Positions 1 to 9,309 of a DNA stretch of 64,000 bases are shown one piece after another. Source of the stretch: Aquimarina sp. AU474 (GTDB lineage: Bacteria; Bacteroidota; Bacteroidia; Flavobacteriales; Flavobacteriaceae); NCBI RefSeq assembly GCF_900312815.1, contig NZ_OMPE01000005.1, positions 248,001 to 312,000 on the forward strand. The letters run 5' to 3'. Below the pieces are notes generated by a model. It was not told where the DNA came from, did no database searches, and worked only from the letters and a program-made list of their open reading frames with translations. The translations under genes were made by a program, and so were the position numbers. The first letter of the stretch is position 1. Each line of letters begins with the position of its first letter.

Positions 1-230
1 ATCAAACAATAATTTACAATACCAATAAATTCTGAAACTTCACCCTCGTCCACTTTTCGAACTTCATTTTCTTGAAGACTTCTGATTCTTTGTGCCTTAA
101 TAAAAATTTGATCGGTTAATGAAGGAAGTCTTAAGATTCTCCATGCACTACCATAATCTTTCATTTTTCTACCAAAAAGATCGCGGCAATTACTAATAAT
201 CGTATCATATTGTACAGACGTATCTTGCAT
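1..230 (-). CDS. DUF1599 domain protein, N-terminal part (cut by window edge)
   Basis: The reverse strand is open from an ATG at 230 to the window edge, giving the first 76 residues of a protein that starts MQDTSVQYD. Residues around 20-33 (FGRKMKDYGSAWR) resemble the DUF1599 family, a small flavobacterial protein related to nucleotide-modification-associated domains. No function is established that I know of. It is transcribed away from folP, with 93 bases between the two start codons. The C-terminal part lies outside the window, so length and completeness cannot be judged. Confidence 0.7.
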   Translation of the reverse strand, partial: MQDTSVQYDTIISNCRDLFGRKMKDYGSAWRILRLPSLTDQIFIKAQRIRSLQENEVRKVDEGEVSEFIGIVNYCL

Positions 231-323
231 ATAACTGTTGAATTTTGCGTAAATTTCGCTTTAATATGGGAATTAAAAAAATCATAGCTTAAGTTTAGAA
301 ACAAAAAACTCGAAATCTCTATA

Positions 324-1160
324 ATGACAATAAATTGCAAAGGTTCTTTGATTGACCTATCCACCCCCAAAGTAATGGGGATTTTAAATATAACTCCTGA
401 TTCTTTTTATGACGGTGGTAAATATAAAAACGAGAGTGACATTGTTAAACAAGTAGAAAAAATGCTCACCGAAGGAGCTACGTTTATCGATATTGGAGCA
501 TATTCTTCTCGACCTGGAGCAAAGGACATTCCTGTAGAAGAAGAAAAATCAAGAATACTACCCATTGTCGAAATACTAATCGCAAATTTCCCTGAAGTTT
601 TATTGTCTATAGATACATTTAGAAGCTCTATAGCCAAAACCTGTATAGAATATGGAGCTGCACTCGTAAACGACATATCTGCAGGAAATATGGATGCAAA
701 CATGATCGAGATTGTTGGTAAATTAAAAGTACCGTACATCATGATGCATATGAAAGGAACTCCCCAAACAATGAAATCATTAGATCGTTACGATAATTTA
801 ATGCATGAACTAAATTTCTATTTTGCCGAAAAGATTAGGGATGCTAGAAAAAAAGGAATACACGATATTATTATCGATCCCGGATTTGGTTTTGCTAAAA
901 ACACAAGCCAAAACTTTGAATTACTACAAAATTTAGATCTCTTATCGATACACGAATCACCTATGTTAGCAGGATTATCTAGAAAATCAATGATTTACAA
1001 AACACTGCATATCGACCCTTCTGAAGCTCTAAACGGCACAACATCTTTAAATACCATAGCCTTACTAAACGGAGCATCTATTCTTAGAGTGCATGATGTA
1101 AAAGAAGCTGTAGAATGTATAACCCTGGTAAATTCTATTAAAAAAAGTGAAGCAAACTAA
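324..1160 (+). CDS. folP: Dihydropteroate synthase
   Basis: FolP joins p-aminobenzoate to dihydropterin pyrophosphate in cytoplasmic folate synthesis and is the sulfonamide target. The 278 residues match the usual length. Visible family motifs in order are MGILNITPDSF (18-28), DIGAYSSRPGA (56-66), SIDT (95-98), NDISAG (116-121), IIDPGFGF (183-190), GLSRKS (217-222, with the substrate-binding Lys221) and RVHDV (255-259). All catalytic positions of the TIM barrel appear intact. It precedes cdaA by 117 bases on the same strand, a pairing common in Bacteroidota. The ATG at 324 gives the expected N-terminus. Confidence 0.96.
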   Translation: MTINCKGSLIDLSTPKVMGILNITPDSFYDGGKYKNESDIVKQVEKMLTEGATFIDIGAYSSRPGAKDIPVEEEKSRILPIVEILIANFPEVLLSIDTFRSSIAKTCIEYGAALVNDISAGNMDANMIEIVGKLKVPYIMMHMKGTPQTMKSLDRYDNLMHELNFYFAEKIRDARKKGIHDIIIDPGFGFAKNTSQNFELLQNLDLLSIHESPMLAGLSRKSMIYKTLHIDPSEALNGTTSLNTIALLNGASILRVHDVKEAVECITLVNSIKKSEAN

Positions 1161-1277
1161 TTATTAGAACTTATTTTGTATCGATAATACGCTTAACTAA
1201 TAGATTTACATATGCTTTTTAATCTTTTCAAATCTAAGTTTGCCTAATTTTTCTATTTTTACAAAAACTCCTGACAT

Positions 1278-2054
1278 TTGGATTTAATCAACCTCAGAAT
1301 ACTCGATATACTGGATATTGTACTTGTAGCACTTTTGTTGTACTATATTTATAAGTTGGTTAAAGGTACCGCCGCCATTAATATTTTTATTGGTATTGTT
1401 ATCATTTATTTAGTTTGGAAACTTACACAGTTCTTAGCTATGGAAATGCTAAGTAGTGTGCTTGGCGAGTTTATTGGTGTAGGAATGTTTGCTCTTATTG
1501 TAGTTTTCCAGCAAGAAATACGTAAGTTTTTACTTATGATTGGTTCTACCAATTTTGGAAGAAGGAGAAAATTCTTACGCCAACTTAAATTTATTCGTGA
1601 CACGCCAGAAGATAGTGTTACCAATGTGAAAGCTGTTATTGAAGCTTGTAAAAACATGGGGAATACACATACGGGAGCTCTAATTATTATCAAAAGAAAT
1701 ACACCTTTAGATTTTGTAAAAACATCTGGTGATGCCATGGATGTTATGGTAAACACCCCTATTATCGAAAGCATTTTTTATAAAAACAGTCCGCTTCATG
1801 ATGGCGCAATGATTATAGAAGATAACCATATTCTAGCCACACGAGTTATTCTACCTGTAAGTAATGACAGTAATATACCGTTACGTTTTGGGCTTAGGCA
1901 TAGAGCTGCGGTAGGAATTACCGAAAAAACTGATGCCTTGGCACTAGTAGTTAGCGAAGAAACTGGTAAGCTTTCTTATATCAAAAATAGTGAGTTTGTT
2001 ATTTTTAAAACCGAAGAAGAGTTGATAGAAAAAATTAAAAGAGATTTGTCTTAA
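1278..2054 (+). CDS. cdaA: Membrane diadenylate cyclase CdaA (c-di-AMP synthase), TTG start
   Basis: This 258-residue protein makes cyclic di-AMP from two ATP. Three N-terminal hydrophobic segments (about 12-28, 33-53 and 62-78) anchor it in the inner membrane. The cytoplasmic DAC domain follows, with the two signature motifs DGA (175-177) and RHRAA (207-211). The start is TTG at 1278: an in-frame stop lies at 1272-1274, and the next ATG at 1446 would delete two of the three membrane segments. Its stop codon overlaps the start of the next gene by one base, suggesting translational coupling with the DUF3667 protein. Confidence 0.93.
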   Translation: MDLINLRILDILDIVLVALLLYYIYKLVKGTAAINIFIGIVIIYLVWKLTQFLAMEMLSSVLGEFIGVGMFALIVVFQQEIRKFLLMIGSTNFGRRRKFLRQLKFIRDTPEDSVTNVKAVIEACKNMGNTHTGALIIIKRNTPLDFVKTSGDAMDVMVNTPIIESIFYKNSPLHDGAMIIEDNHILATRVILPVSNDSNIPLRFGLRHRAAVGITEKTDALALVVSEETGKLSYIKNSEFVIFKTEEELIEKIKRDLS

Positions 2055-2863
2055 TGAGTGGTTTAATTAATATTTCTAATTGCAAAAATTGTGGTCAACA
2101 AATTGAAAGTTATAATTTTTGTCCCGATTGTGGTGCTAAAAAAATCACAAAACGAATAACTTTTAACAATCTAATTTCAGAATTTGTAGATCGTTTTCTT
2201 AATGTCGACAACTCTTTTACAAGAACCTTCACAGATCTATTTACAAAGCCCGAAGTAGTAATAGATGGATATATCCATGGATTAAGAAAACGTTATGTAA
2301 ATGCATTTGGGTATTTTGCACTATCTGTGACCATTACAGGTATCTATGGTTTTTTAACCAAAGGTAGAATGTATGAGATATTATCCAACAGTACAAGTGC
2401 TCTTTTACCCAAAGAACAAATTGATGCACAACTACAAGGTCTCGATACTGCATATCAATATCAATCTATATTTAGTTTCTTATTTATTCCTTTACTGGCA
2501 ATCATATCTAGAATTGTATTTCTAAACTATAAAAAATATAATTTTACAGAACATCTAGTCATTTATTTATATGCCTATTCCCATATTGTTGGAGTAACAT
2601 CAATTTTATTAATACCTGCTATTTTTTTTACAAACAACTATTTTGTTATTGCTTTTGTTCCTTTCATCTTCTACTTTATTTATATAGGGTATGTATTAAA
2701 AAGGTTATATGCTCTTAACTTAAAAAAGATAATCTTAAAAACGTTGCTGTTTTTTGCTCTATTACTAGGAATTGTATTTTTAATAATGTTTGTAGGAGTA
2801 ATATTTGCAGTAATTCTTGGTCCTTCAGGTGTTCCTACCGAAGCAGCGGCAGGAATTAACTAA
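2054..2863 (+). CDS. DUF3667-type zinc-ribbon membrane protein (copy 1)
   Basis: This 269-residue protein has an N-terminal zinc ribbon with cysteines at 10, 13, 23 and 26 (CKNCG and CPDCG). A conserved stretch, KKITKRITF, follows, and then about four to five hydrophobic membrane segments from residue 80 to the C-terminus. That layout fits the DUF3667 family of Bacteroidota, whose function is unknown. The ATG overlaps the cdaA stop by one base. A paralogue of similar size follows at 2924. Linkage to c-di-AMP signalling is suggested only by this arrangement. Confidence 0.85.
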   Translation: MSGLINISNCKNCGQQIESYNFCPDCGAKKITKRITFNNLISEFVDRFLNVDNSFTRTFTDLFTKPEVVIDGYIHGLRKRYVNAFGYFALSVTITGIYGFLTKGRMYEILSNSTSALLPKEQIDAQLQGLDTAYQYQSIFSFLFIPLLAIISRIVFLNYKKYNFTEHLVIYLYAYSHIVGVTSILLIPAIFFTNNYFVIAFVPFIFYFIYIGYVLKRLYALNLKKIILKTLLFFALLLGIVFLIMFVGVIFAVILGPSGVPTEAAAGIN

Positions 2864-2923
2864 TAACTCATATTGCAAACCAAAAAAACTTCATAGAAAA
2901 ACAAAAAGAGATTAAGAATTACA

Positions 2924-3700
2924 ATGAATAAACTTATAGTTATTGATAATTGCAAAAATTGCGGCTACAACACTGATCATAACAATTTTTGTTCTAACTG
3001 CGGAGCCAAAAAAATTACCAAGAGGATAACTTTTAGAAATATCGTATCAGAGTTTAGCGAAGTATACCTCAATATCGACAATACTTTTTTTAGAACTGTA
3101 AAAGATCTTACTACACAACCTCGAAGGGTTATCGACGGTTATATTAACGGAGTAAGAAAAAGGCATCTTAACGCCATATCTTACCTTCTTATCGCTGTAA
3201 TGTTTTCGGCTATTTTTGATTTTATTCGAAAGAAATTTTTCAATTCTGAAATATCTGAGCAAGAGAAAGAAAAGTTTCCTGAAGTAATACGTATTCTAGC
3301 AGAATTATCAGAAGAAATTCCAATTTTCGGATACTTTATTTTAATTCCGTTTTATGCATTAATTTCTAAATTTTTATTTAGAAAATATAAAAAATACAAT
3401 TTTACAGAGCACGTTGTAATTAACACCTATTTTATTTCACATACTACAATATTAACAATATTACCTGCTGTTATAATTTACGGCTTAGGTTTAAACATAG
3501 ATGAAGTAAGTTTATTTAGTTTTTTGCTTCAATTTATTTTTGCAACATACATGTTCAAGAACCTTTACGACATCACATATAAAAAGGTATTAAAAAGAGT
3601 ATTTTTGGTTTTATTAGCTTCTATTTTTCTATTTCTAGCTATCGCATTTATTGGAGGAATTATTTTAGCAATTTCAAAAGAAAAAGGATTAACAAACTAA
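2924..3700 (+). CDS. DUF3667-type zinc-ribbon membrane protein (copy 2)
   Basis: This is a 258-residue paralogue of the preceding gene. It has the same Cys10/Cys13/Cys23/Cys26 ribbon, the same KKITKRITF stretch, a shared KYKKYNFTEH motif in the middle and several hydrophobic segments towards the C-terminus. The two genes probably arose by tandem duplication and have diverged considerably outside these motifs. The stop codon overlaps the 3' end of the converging ABC exporter gene by four bases. The function is unknown. Confidence 0.85.
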   Translation: MNKLIVIDNCKNCGYNTDHNNFCSNCGAKKITKRITFRNIVSEFSEVYLNIDNTFFRTVKDLTTQPRRVIDGYINGVRKRHLNAISYLLIAVMFSAIFDFIRKKFFNSEISEQEKEKFPEVIRILAELSEEIPIFGYFILIPFYALISKFLFRKYKKYNFTEHVVINTYFISHTTILTILPAVIIYGLGLNIDEVSLFSFLLQFIFATYMFKNLYDITYKKVLKRVFLVLLASIFLFLAIAFIGGIILAISKEKGLTN

Positions 3701-5463
3701 ACTTCTTTCATCTCGCTAAACTGCACTTCATAAAGGTTACGGTAATACCCTCCAGAAATCTCAAGGAGTTCATTATGGTTACCCTCCTCTACAATTTCAC
3801 CTTGATCCATAACAATAATTTTGTCCGCTTTTTTTATGGTTGCAAGTCGATGTGCAATAACAATCGACGTTCTATCTTTTGTTATTTTATTAGTAGCGTC
3901 TTGGATTAATTGTTCGCTATGTGAATCAATAGAAGATGTAGCTTCGTCCAACACCAATATCTCTGGATTTGTTACGTAAGCTCGTAAAAAAGAGATTAAC
4001 TGTCGTTGCCCAGATGACAACATAGCTCCACGTTCTTTTACATTATAACCATACCCATCAGGAAGACTCATTATAAAATCATGAATCCCAATTTCTTTTG
4101 CTGCTTTGTATACCTGATCTGCAGTAATTTCAGGATTTTTTAGAGTTATATTATTTAAAATAGTATCGGCAAACAAAAATACGTCTTGCAGCACAACTGC
4201 AATATGCCCCCTTAAAGAAGCTAAGGTGACTGTATTAATACTTTTATCATCTATAGAAATCGTACCACTATTAATTTCATAAAATCTACTCAATAAGTTA
4301 ATAATCGTAGATTTTCCTGCTCCAGTTGCTCCAACAATAGCTACAGTTTCTCCTGCATTAACATTAAAAGAAATCCCTTTTAACACCTCTTCTCCTTCTA
4401 CATAACTGAATTTTACATTATCAAAAGTAATTTTTCCAGTAACTTCCTTTAGTTCAGACACTCCCGTATCATTGATCTTAGAATCAGTATCTAATATTGC
4501 AAACACACGATTAGCAGCTACCATTCCCATTTGTAGTGTATTAAATTTATCTGCTATCTGCCGCAGTGGTCTAAAAAGCATTTGGGCGAGTTCAATAAAC
4601 GCGATGACTACTCCAAGCGTAATCACATCACCTTGAGCTGCTTTTAAACCACCAAACCAAACTATTAAACCAATAGTTACAGAACTAGACATTTCTGCAA
4701 TAGGAAAGAATATAGAATTATACCAAACTGTCTTTATCCAGCCTTTTTTATGCTTTTCATTAATTTCTTTAAAATTAGCATACTCGGTTTCTTCTCGTGT
4801 AAAAAGCTGTACTATTTTCATACCCGTAATACGCTCTTGAACAAAAGAATTTAAATTCGAAACTTGGGTTCTTACTTCTTCAAAAGCAGTTTTCATTTTC
4901 TGCTGAAAAATTCGAGTAGCATATAAGATTATTGGTAAAACAACAAGTACTAATAATGTAAGCTGCCAACTTTGATATAACATATATCCCAGAATGACCA
5001 ACATCTTTAAAAGATCACTAATAATCATAAAAAGTCCTTGGCTAAAAATACTGGCGATAGTTTCTATATCGCTAACAGCTCTTGTAACCAAACGACCAAC
5101 TGCGGATTTATCATAGTATTGCTTTTTGAAACCCAACATATGATTAAAAAGCTTCACTCTAATATCAAGAATCACTTGTTGACCCAACCAGTTTGCAAAA
5201 TAAATAAACAGAAACTGTGAAATAACCTCTAAAAACAGCGTTCCAACCATTAAGCTAATAAAAAACACTAAGAGTTCATTATCTTTTGGAATAATGGTTT
5301 TATCAATAACCTGTTGTAATAGAAATGGTCTTAAAACCGCAAATATTGACAATAATATTGCCGAAAATCCAACAAAGTAAAAGGTAAGACGATAAGGATT
5401 AGTATACGTAATCAGTCGTCTAAATAATCCAAAATCAAAAGCCTTTCCACTCTTTTCTGCCAT
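3697..5463 (-). CDS. ABC exporter, fused membrane and ATPase domains (MsbA/MdlB-like)
   Basis: This is a 588-residue half-transporter. A six-helix type I exporter domain occupies about 20-310, followed by an ATPase domain with Walker A GATGAGKST (378-386), Q-loop (Gln426), signature LSSGQ (482-486), Walker B ILVLDE (502-507) and the switch His538. It should work as a homodimer in the inner membrane. Lipid or drug export is typical of the family, but the substrate cannot be told from sequence. The start codon directly abuts the truA stop, so the two are probably co-transcribed. The 3' end overlaps the converging DUF3667 gene by four bases. Confidence 0.92.
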   Translation of the reverse strand: MAEKSGKAFDFGLFRRLITYTNPYRLTFYFVGFSAILLSIFAVLRPFLLQQVIDKTIIPKDNELLVFFISLMVGTLFLEVISQFLFIYFANWLGQQVILDIRVKLFNHMLGFKKQYYDKSAVGRLVTRAVSDIETIASIFSQGLFMIISDLLKMLVILGYMLYQSWQLTLLVLVVLPIILYATRIFQQKMKTAFEEVRTQVSNLNSFVQERITGMKIVQLFTREETEYANFKEINEKHKKGWIKTVWYNSIFFPIAEMSSSVTIGLIVWFGGLKAAQGDVITLGVVIAFIELAQMLFRPLRQIADKFNTLQMGMVAANRVFAILDTDSKINDTGVSELKEVTGKITFDNVKFSYVEGEEVLKGISFNVNAGETVAIVGATGAGKSTIINLLSRFYEINSGTISIDDKSINTVTLASLRGHIAVVLQDVFLFADTILNNITLKNPEITADQVYKAAKEIGIHDFIMSLPDGYGYNVKERGAMLSSGQRQLISFLRAYVTNPEILVLDEATSSIDSHSEQLIQDATNKITKDRTSIVIAHRLATIKKADKIIVMDQGEIVEEGNHNELLEISGGYYRNLYEVQFSEMKEV

Positions 5464-6210
5464 CTATTTAATATATATAGTTTTAGGATATTCTACCTTT
5501 GTTAAATATAATCCATGAGCGGGAACAGAATATCCAGCTCTACTGCGATCTTCACTTTTAACAATCTCGATTAGATCTTTAATGTTAAGCTTGTGTTCTC
5601 CTATTTCTATAAGAGTACCTACTATAGCTCGAACCATATTTCGTAAAAAACGATTTGCCGAAATCTTAAAAACCAGTTGATTGTTTCTAACCTCCCAAAC
5701 CGCTTCGGTTATGGTGCAATTATACGTTTTTACATCGGTTTTAGACTTACTAAAGCATTTAAAATTAGTGTAGTTTAACAGTAATTTAGCAGCTTCATTC
5801 ATCAAATCAACATCTAATGTTTTCTTTATATAATATGCTTTATCCAATACAAAAGGATCTTTTACAAGAGTAATACGATACTCATAAGACCTACTGTTTG
5901 CATCAAAACGAGCATGTGCTTGATCATTAACCAAAGTAATGTTCTGAATTGCAATTTCTGGCGGTAAAATTGAATTAAGTTTATACAAAAGTGTTGTTAA
6001 TTCTAACGTACTATCATAATCAAAATGTGCCATAATTTGTCGTGCATGCACCCCGGTATCTGTTCTACCGGCACCCATAATATCAATTTTATCTCTCAAC
6101 AAAGTAGACAACGAATTTTCTATAACCTCCTGAACCGTTATCGCATTAGGTTGCCTTTGCCATCCGTGATATGGTGTTCCATTATAAGAAAGTTCTAAAA
6201 AGTATCTCAA
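5464..6210 (-). CDS. truA: tRNA pseudouridine(38-40) synthase TruA, TTG start
   Basis: TruA converts uridines 38-40 of the tRNA anticodon arm to pseudouridine. The 248-residue length fits, and the catalytic motif GRTDTGVHA (48-56) contains the essential Asp51. The N-terminus MRYFLELSYNG is the conserved family start and requires TTG at 6210, because an in-frame stop lies three codons upstream and no ATG is available. A -7-like element (TATATTTG) lies 30 bases upstream. The ABC exporter gene follows without any gap. Confidence 0.93.
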   Translation of the reverse strand: MRYFLELSYNGTPYHGWQRQPNAITVQEVIENSLSTLLRDKIDIMGAGRTDTGVHARQIMAHFDYDSTLELTTLLYKLNSILPPEIAIQNITLVNDQAHARFDANSRSYEYRITLVKDPFVLDKAYYIKKTLDVDLMNEAAKLLLNYTNFKCFSKSKTDVKTYNCTITEAVWEVRNNQLVFKISANRFLRNMVRAIVGTLIEIGEHKLNIKDLIEIVKSEDRSRAGYSVPAHGLYLTKVEYPKTIYIK

Positions 6211-6239
6211 AGTATCCTATTTTTGCACAAATTTGCAGG

Positions 6240-6247
6240 CAAATATA
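6240..6247 (-). promoter_or_regulatory. Candidate -7 element for truA
   Basis: Read on the minus strand this is TATATTTG, a full match to the Bacteroidota -7 consensus TAnnTTTG, 30 bases before the truA start. No TTTG is seen at the expected -33 distance. A plus-strand TATTTTTG at 6218-6225 could similarly serve the divergent phosphoesterase gene, giving overlapping back-to-back promoters. Confidence 0.35.
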
Positions 6248-6325
6248 GTCTTAAAAATAAAGAAAAACATTACATCAACATTTCTGTTTTCTTATTATAA
6301 TATAAATGATCTTTATACACTTGTT

Positions 6326-6820
6326 GTGAAAAAAATTCTATTACTTAGTGATACTCATAGTTATATTGATGATCGCATTTTGCATTATTCAAAAGAAGCC
6401 GACGAGGTATGGCATGCCGGAGATATTGGAGACCTCGAAGTCACAGATGCTATCGAGGCAATGTCGCCTCTTAGAGCCGTCTACGGAAACATTGACAATG
6501 ACAAAATAAGAGCTACTTTTCCATTACACCAAAGATTTATATGCGAAGGTGTTTCGGTTTGGATAACTCATATAGGTGGATACCCTCCAAAATACAATAT
6601 TAACACAAGGGATGAGATTAAATCAAATCCGCCAAAATTGTTTATTTGTGGGCATTCTCACATTTTAAAAGTTATCCCAGACCACAAAAACGGCTTACTA
6701 CACATGAACCCCGGAGCTGCAGGAACACATGGGTTTCATAAAACAAGAACAATGTTAAGGTTTACTGTAGATGCCGGTAAAATTGAAAACCTCGAAGTAA
6801 TAGAATTAGGAAAAAAATAA
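6326..6820 (+). CDS. Metallophosphoesterase of the YfcE/MJ0936 type, GTG start
   Basis: This is a cytoplasmic calcineurin-like phosphodiesterase of 164 residues. Its metal-binding motifs are DTH (9-11), GD (32-33), GNID (54-57), a histidine at 82 and GHSH (109-112), which matches the short YfcE/MJ0936 subfamily. The reading frame extends upstream to an ATG at 6233, but that adds 31 unrelated residues. The family begins directly at the first beta strand, so GTG at 6326 (KKILLLSDTH) is the likely start. The natural substrate is unknown. A bidirectional terminator follows at once. Confidence 0.87.
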   Translation: MKKILLLSDTHSYIDDRILHYSKEADEVWHAGDIGDLEVTDAIEAMSPLRAVYGNIDNDKIRATFPLHQRFICEGVSVWITHIGGYPPKYNINTRDEIKSNPPKLFICGHSHILKVIPDHKNGLLHMNPGAAGTHGFHKTRTMLRFTVDAGKIENLEVIELGKK

Positions 6821-6850
6821 AACCCGAAGTTGGCACACTCCGGGTTTTAA
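6819..6850. terminator. Bidirectional terminator between phosphoesterase and DUF4293 genes
   Basis: Arms AAAACCCG (6819-6826) and CGGGTTTT (6841-6848) pair perfectly around a 14-base loop. On the minus strand the stem is followed by a seven-base T run; on the plus strand by a shorter one. It sits between two converging genes. Confidence 0.85.
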
Positions 6851-6877
6851 CGCACTAATACTACTAAGATGTTAGGT

Positions 6878-7285
6878 TTATCGTAATCGATCTACAGATT
6901 TTACGAGATTTTCATCCTTTTTGATAGCCTTATTGGCTATCACTAATAAAACGATAGAAATAACAGGAATGAACTTCCCAATACCTTTCATAGGATCGGA
7001 TCCTCCAGGTAACTTTAGTGACCAATAAACAAATACTCCTAGTAAAATAAAGTTTAATAAGATATTGATACGCCCCAACACAAATTGAAGCTGTCTATTT
7101 TTAAATAAAAAAATGGAAATCAGTGATAAAACCGCTGATCCAATAAACATTCCTAAAAGAAAAAAATGGTCTTGCGCAAACAATTCTACACCCTGATCAC
7201 TTAAACCATACGGCAATATCATACTAAGTCCAGCGGATACTCCAGCAGCCAGTAATAGGTAAACAGATTGTATTCTTTGTATCAT
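6878..7285 (-). CDS. DUF4293 family membrane protein
   Basis: This is a 135-residue protein with four hydrophobic segments (about 6-24, 40-58, 68-88 and 100-117) and a short charged tail. The N-terminus MIQRIQSVYLLLA and the position beside rho fit DUF4293, a Bacteroidota family of unknown function. The gene is transcribed divergently from rho. A full -7 match (TATTTTTG on the minus strand) lies at 7309-7316, 24 bases from the start codon. Confidence 0.8.
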   Translation of the reverse strand: MIQRIQSVYLLLAAGVSAGLSMILPYGLSDQGVELFAQDHFFLLGMFIGSAVLSLISIFLFKNRQLQFVLGRINILLNFILLGVFVYWSLKLPGGSDPMKGIGKFIPVISIVLLVIANKAIKKDENLVKSVDRLR

Positions 7286-7308
7286 TACAATTTTTTCTTA
7301 CAGAAAAG

Positions 7309-7316
7309 CAAAAATA
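7309..7316 (-). promoter_or_regulatory. Candidate -7 element for the DUF4293 gene
   Basis: The minus strand reads TATTTTTG, matching TAnnTTTG, 24 bases ahead of the start codon. No clear -33 TTTG accompanies it. Confidence 0.35.
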
Positions 7317-7483
7317 AGAGTTTCTTTTCATAAATAAGCTTAAAAATCAAAAATAAAGTCGTATACTTGCAGCACAAAATCTGTAACCCATTCAATTAAG
7401 GTTACTTACCTTCAAAATAAAATTTTCCTAGAATTCTTCTTTAGAAAATTTATACCAAAAACGTAAATTATATAACAAATTAA

Positions 7484-9142
7484 ATGTTAGAGATTTCTGA
7501 ATTAAAAGCGAAAAAGCTTCCTGAATTGCAGGAGATTGCAAAAGCCCTTAATGTGCCTAAATACCGCACACTAAAAAAATTAGATTTAGTATACCAAATA
7601 TTAGATCATCAAGCTGCAAATCCTGGTGCAGTTGCCGGGGGCGCTAAAGACAACTCGCCAGCGAAAGCAGACGCTGAAAAAAAGAACACAAATCCTCGCC
7701 AACGAAGACCTCGTGCGAGAAAACCTGAAAACACAAAAAAACCAGTTTCTAAAGAAACCAATACTTCTCAAGAAGCAAACAAAGAAGCTACTTTGTTTAC
7801 TAAAAAAGAAGAGGTGTCTTCAAAAAACACAGAAAACACTCCTAAAAAAGAGGAACATAAAGAAAGTAACAAACCTCATCAAAATAAGGACGATAAAAAG
7901 GACAACAGAAACAACAGGGGTAACGATAACAAACCTCAACAAAACAAAAATAGAAACAACCACAACTCCAAAAAAGAAAACGGGAATAGAGATAACAGAA
8001 ATCGCTATAAAGAGCCAGATTTCGAATTTGATGCTATTATAGAAAGTGAAGGGGTTCTTGATATTATGCAAGACGGTTATGGTTTCTTGCGCTCAAGTGA
8101 TTACAATTACCTTTCTTCTCCCGATGATATTTATGTTTCTCAATCGCAGATTAGACTTTTTGGTCTTAAAACTGGAGATACTGTTTTAGGACAAGTTCGA
8201 CCTCCTAAAGAAGGAGAAAAATATTTCCCACTTATTAAGGTAAATAAAATTAATGGTCTAGATCCTCAAGTAGTTCGAGATAGAGTTTCTTTTGAACACC
8301 TTACCCCTCTATTTCCACAAGAAAAATTTAATATAGCTGAGAGACAAAGTACCATATCAACAAGAATAATGGATTTATTTTCTCCTATAGGTAAAGGACA
8401 ACGTGGGATGATTGTATCGCAACCTAAAACAGGTAAAACCATGCTACTAAAAGATGTAGCTAATGCAATTGCAGCAAATCACCCCGAAGTATATCAAATG
8501 ATTCTTTTGATCGATGAACGACCTGAAGAAGTTACCGATATGCAGCGTAATGTAAAAGGAGAAGTTATTGCTTCTACTTTTGATAAAGAAGCAAACGAAC
8601 ATGTAAAGGTTGCTAATATCGTTTTAGAAAAAGCAAAAAGACTTGTTGAATGTGGGCATGATGTAGTAATACTTCTTGATTCTATCACTCGACTTGCAAG
8701 AGCATACAATACGGTGCAACCAGCATCAGGTAAAATATTAAGTGGTGGTGTAGATGCAAATGCACTGCATAAACCAAAACGTTTCTTTGGAGCTGCCCGT
8801 AATATCGAAAACGGAGGATCTCTTACAATTATAGCTACAGCATTAACAGAGACTGGATCCAAAATGGACGAAGTAATCTTTGAAGAATTCAAAGGTACTG
8901 GTAACATGGAGCTTCAATTAGATCGTAAAATTTCTAATCGTCGTATTTTCCCTGCAATCGATCTTACCTCATCAAGTACACGTCGTGATGATATATTACT
9001 TGACGAAACCACCATTCAAAGAATGTGGGTAATGAGAAAGTATCTTGCTGATATGAATCCTGTTGAAGCTATGGAATTTATTAACGATCGTTTTAAACAG
9101 ACTCGTAATAATGATGAATTTCTTATATCTATGAATGGATAA
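7484..9142 (+). CDS. rho: Transcription termination factor Rho with long disordered insertion
   Basis: Rho is the hexameric RNA helicase that ends transcription. This 552-residue form has an N-terminal helical Rho-N domain (1-43) and then a Lys/Asn/Glu-rich low-complexity insertion (about 48-178). The RNA-binding cold-shock fold follows (about 185-255, with DGYGFLRS), then the RecA-like ATPase with the P-loop QPKTGKT (313-319), IDERPEE (343-349) and [10 protein letters not shown] (397-406). E. coli Rho is 419 residues and lacks the insertion. The 198-base upstream region, shared with the divergent DUF4293 gene, holds an imperfect -7 (TATACTTG, 7362-7369), implying a leader of about 110 bases. 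A strong terminator follows. Confidence 0.96.
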   Translation: MLEISELKAKKLPELQEIAKALNVPKYRTLKKLDLVYQILDHQAANPGAVAGGAKDNSPAKADAEKKNTNPRQRRPRARKPENTKKPVSKETNTSQEANKEATLFTKKEEVSSKNTENTPKKEEHKESNKPHQNKDDKKDNRNNRGNDNKPQQNKNRNNHNSKKENGNRDNRNRYKEPDFEFDAIIESEGVLDIMQDGYGFLRSSDYNYLSSPDDIYVSQSQIRLFGLKTGDTVLGQVRPPKEGEKYFPLIKVNKINGLDPQVVRDRVSFEHLTPLFPQEKFNIAERQSTISTRIMDLFSPIGKGQRGMIVSQPKTGKTMLLKDVANAIAANHPEVYQMILLIDERPEEVTDMQRNVKGEVIASTFDKEANEHVKVANIVLEKAKRLVECGHDVVILLDSITRLARAYNTVQPASGKILSGGVDANALHKPKRFFGAARNIENGGSLTIIATALTETGSKMDEVIFEEFKGTGNMELQLDRKISNRRIFPAIDLTSSSTRRDDILLDETTIQRMWVMRKYLADMNPVEAMEFINDRFKQTRNNDEFLISMNG

Positions 9143-9167
9143 TTAAAAAAACAACATACATTTTATT

Positions 9168-9200
9168 AAAAAATGACCATCTCTTCAGGTGGTCATTTTT
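9168..9200 (+). terminator. Rho-gene intrinsic terminator
   Basis: Eleven-base perfect arms (AAAAATGACCA, 9169-9179; TGGTCATTTTT, 9190-9200) enclose a ten-base loop and lead into a T-rich tract, 27 bases after the rho stop codon. Confidence 0.88.
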
Positions 9201-9309
9201 ATTTTATTATTATTTTTAAAACAAATCAAATTTTATCTATTTGATTTTATTAATCATGCAATGAAAGTTTTTTGTAAACAAACTGACCAAACATCAAATA
9301 CAAATAATT

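Noticed and set aside
161..370. 69-codon minus-strand frame between DUF1599 and folP
   Set aside because: It overlaps the DUF1599 start in another frame and the 5' end of folP, and resembles no family.
6233..6325. N-terminal extension of the phosphoesterase from ATG at 6233
   Set aside because: The 31 extra residues do not belong to the family, which starts at the first beta strand, and the extension crosses the truA promoter area.
7626..8042. 138-codon lysine/threonine-rich frame inside rho
   Set aside because: It lies in the second frame of the low-complexity insertion; its composition simply mirrors the A-rich codons of rho.
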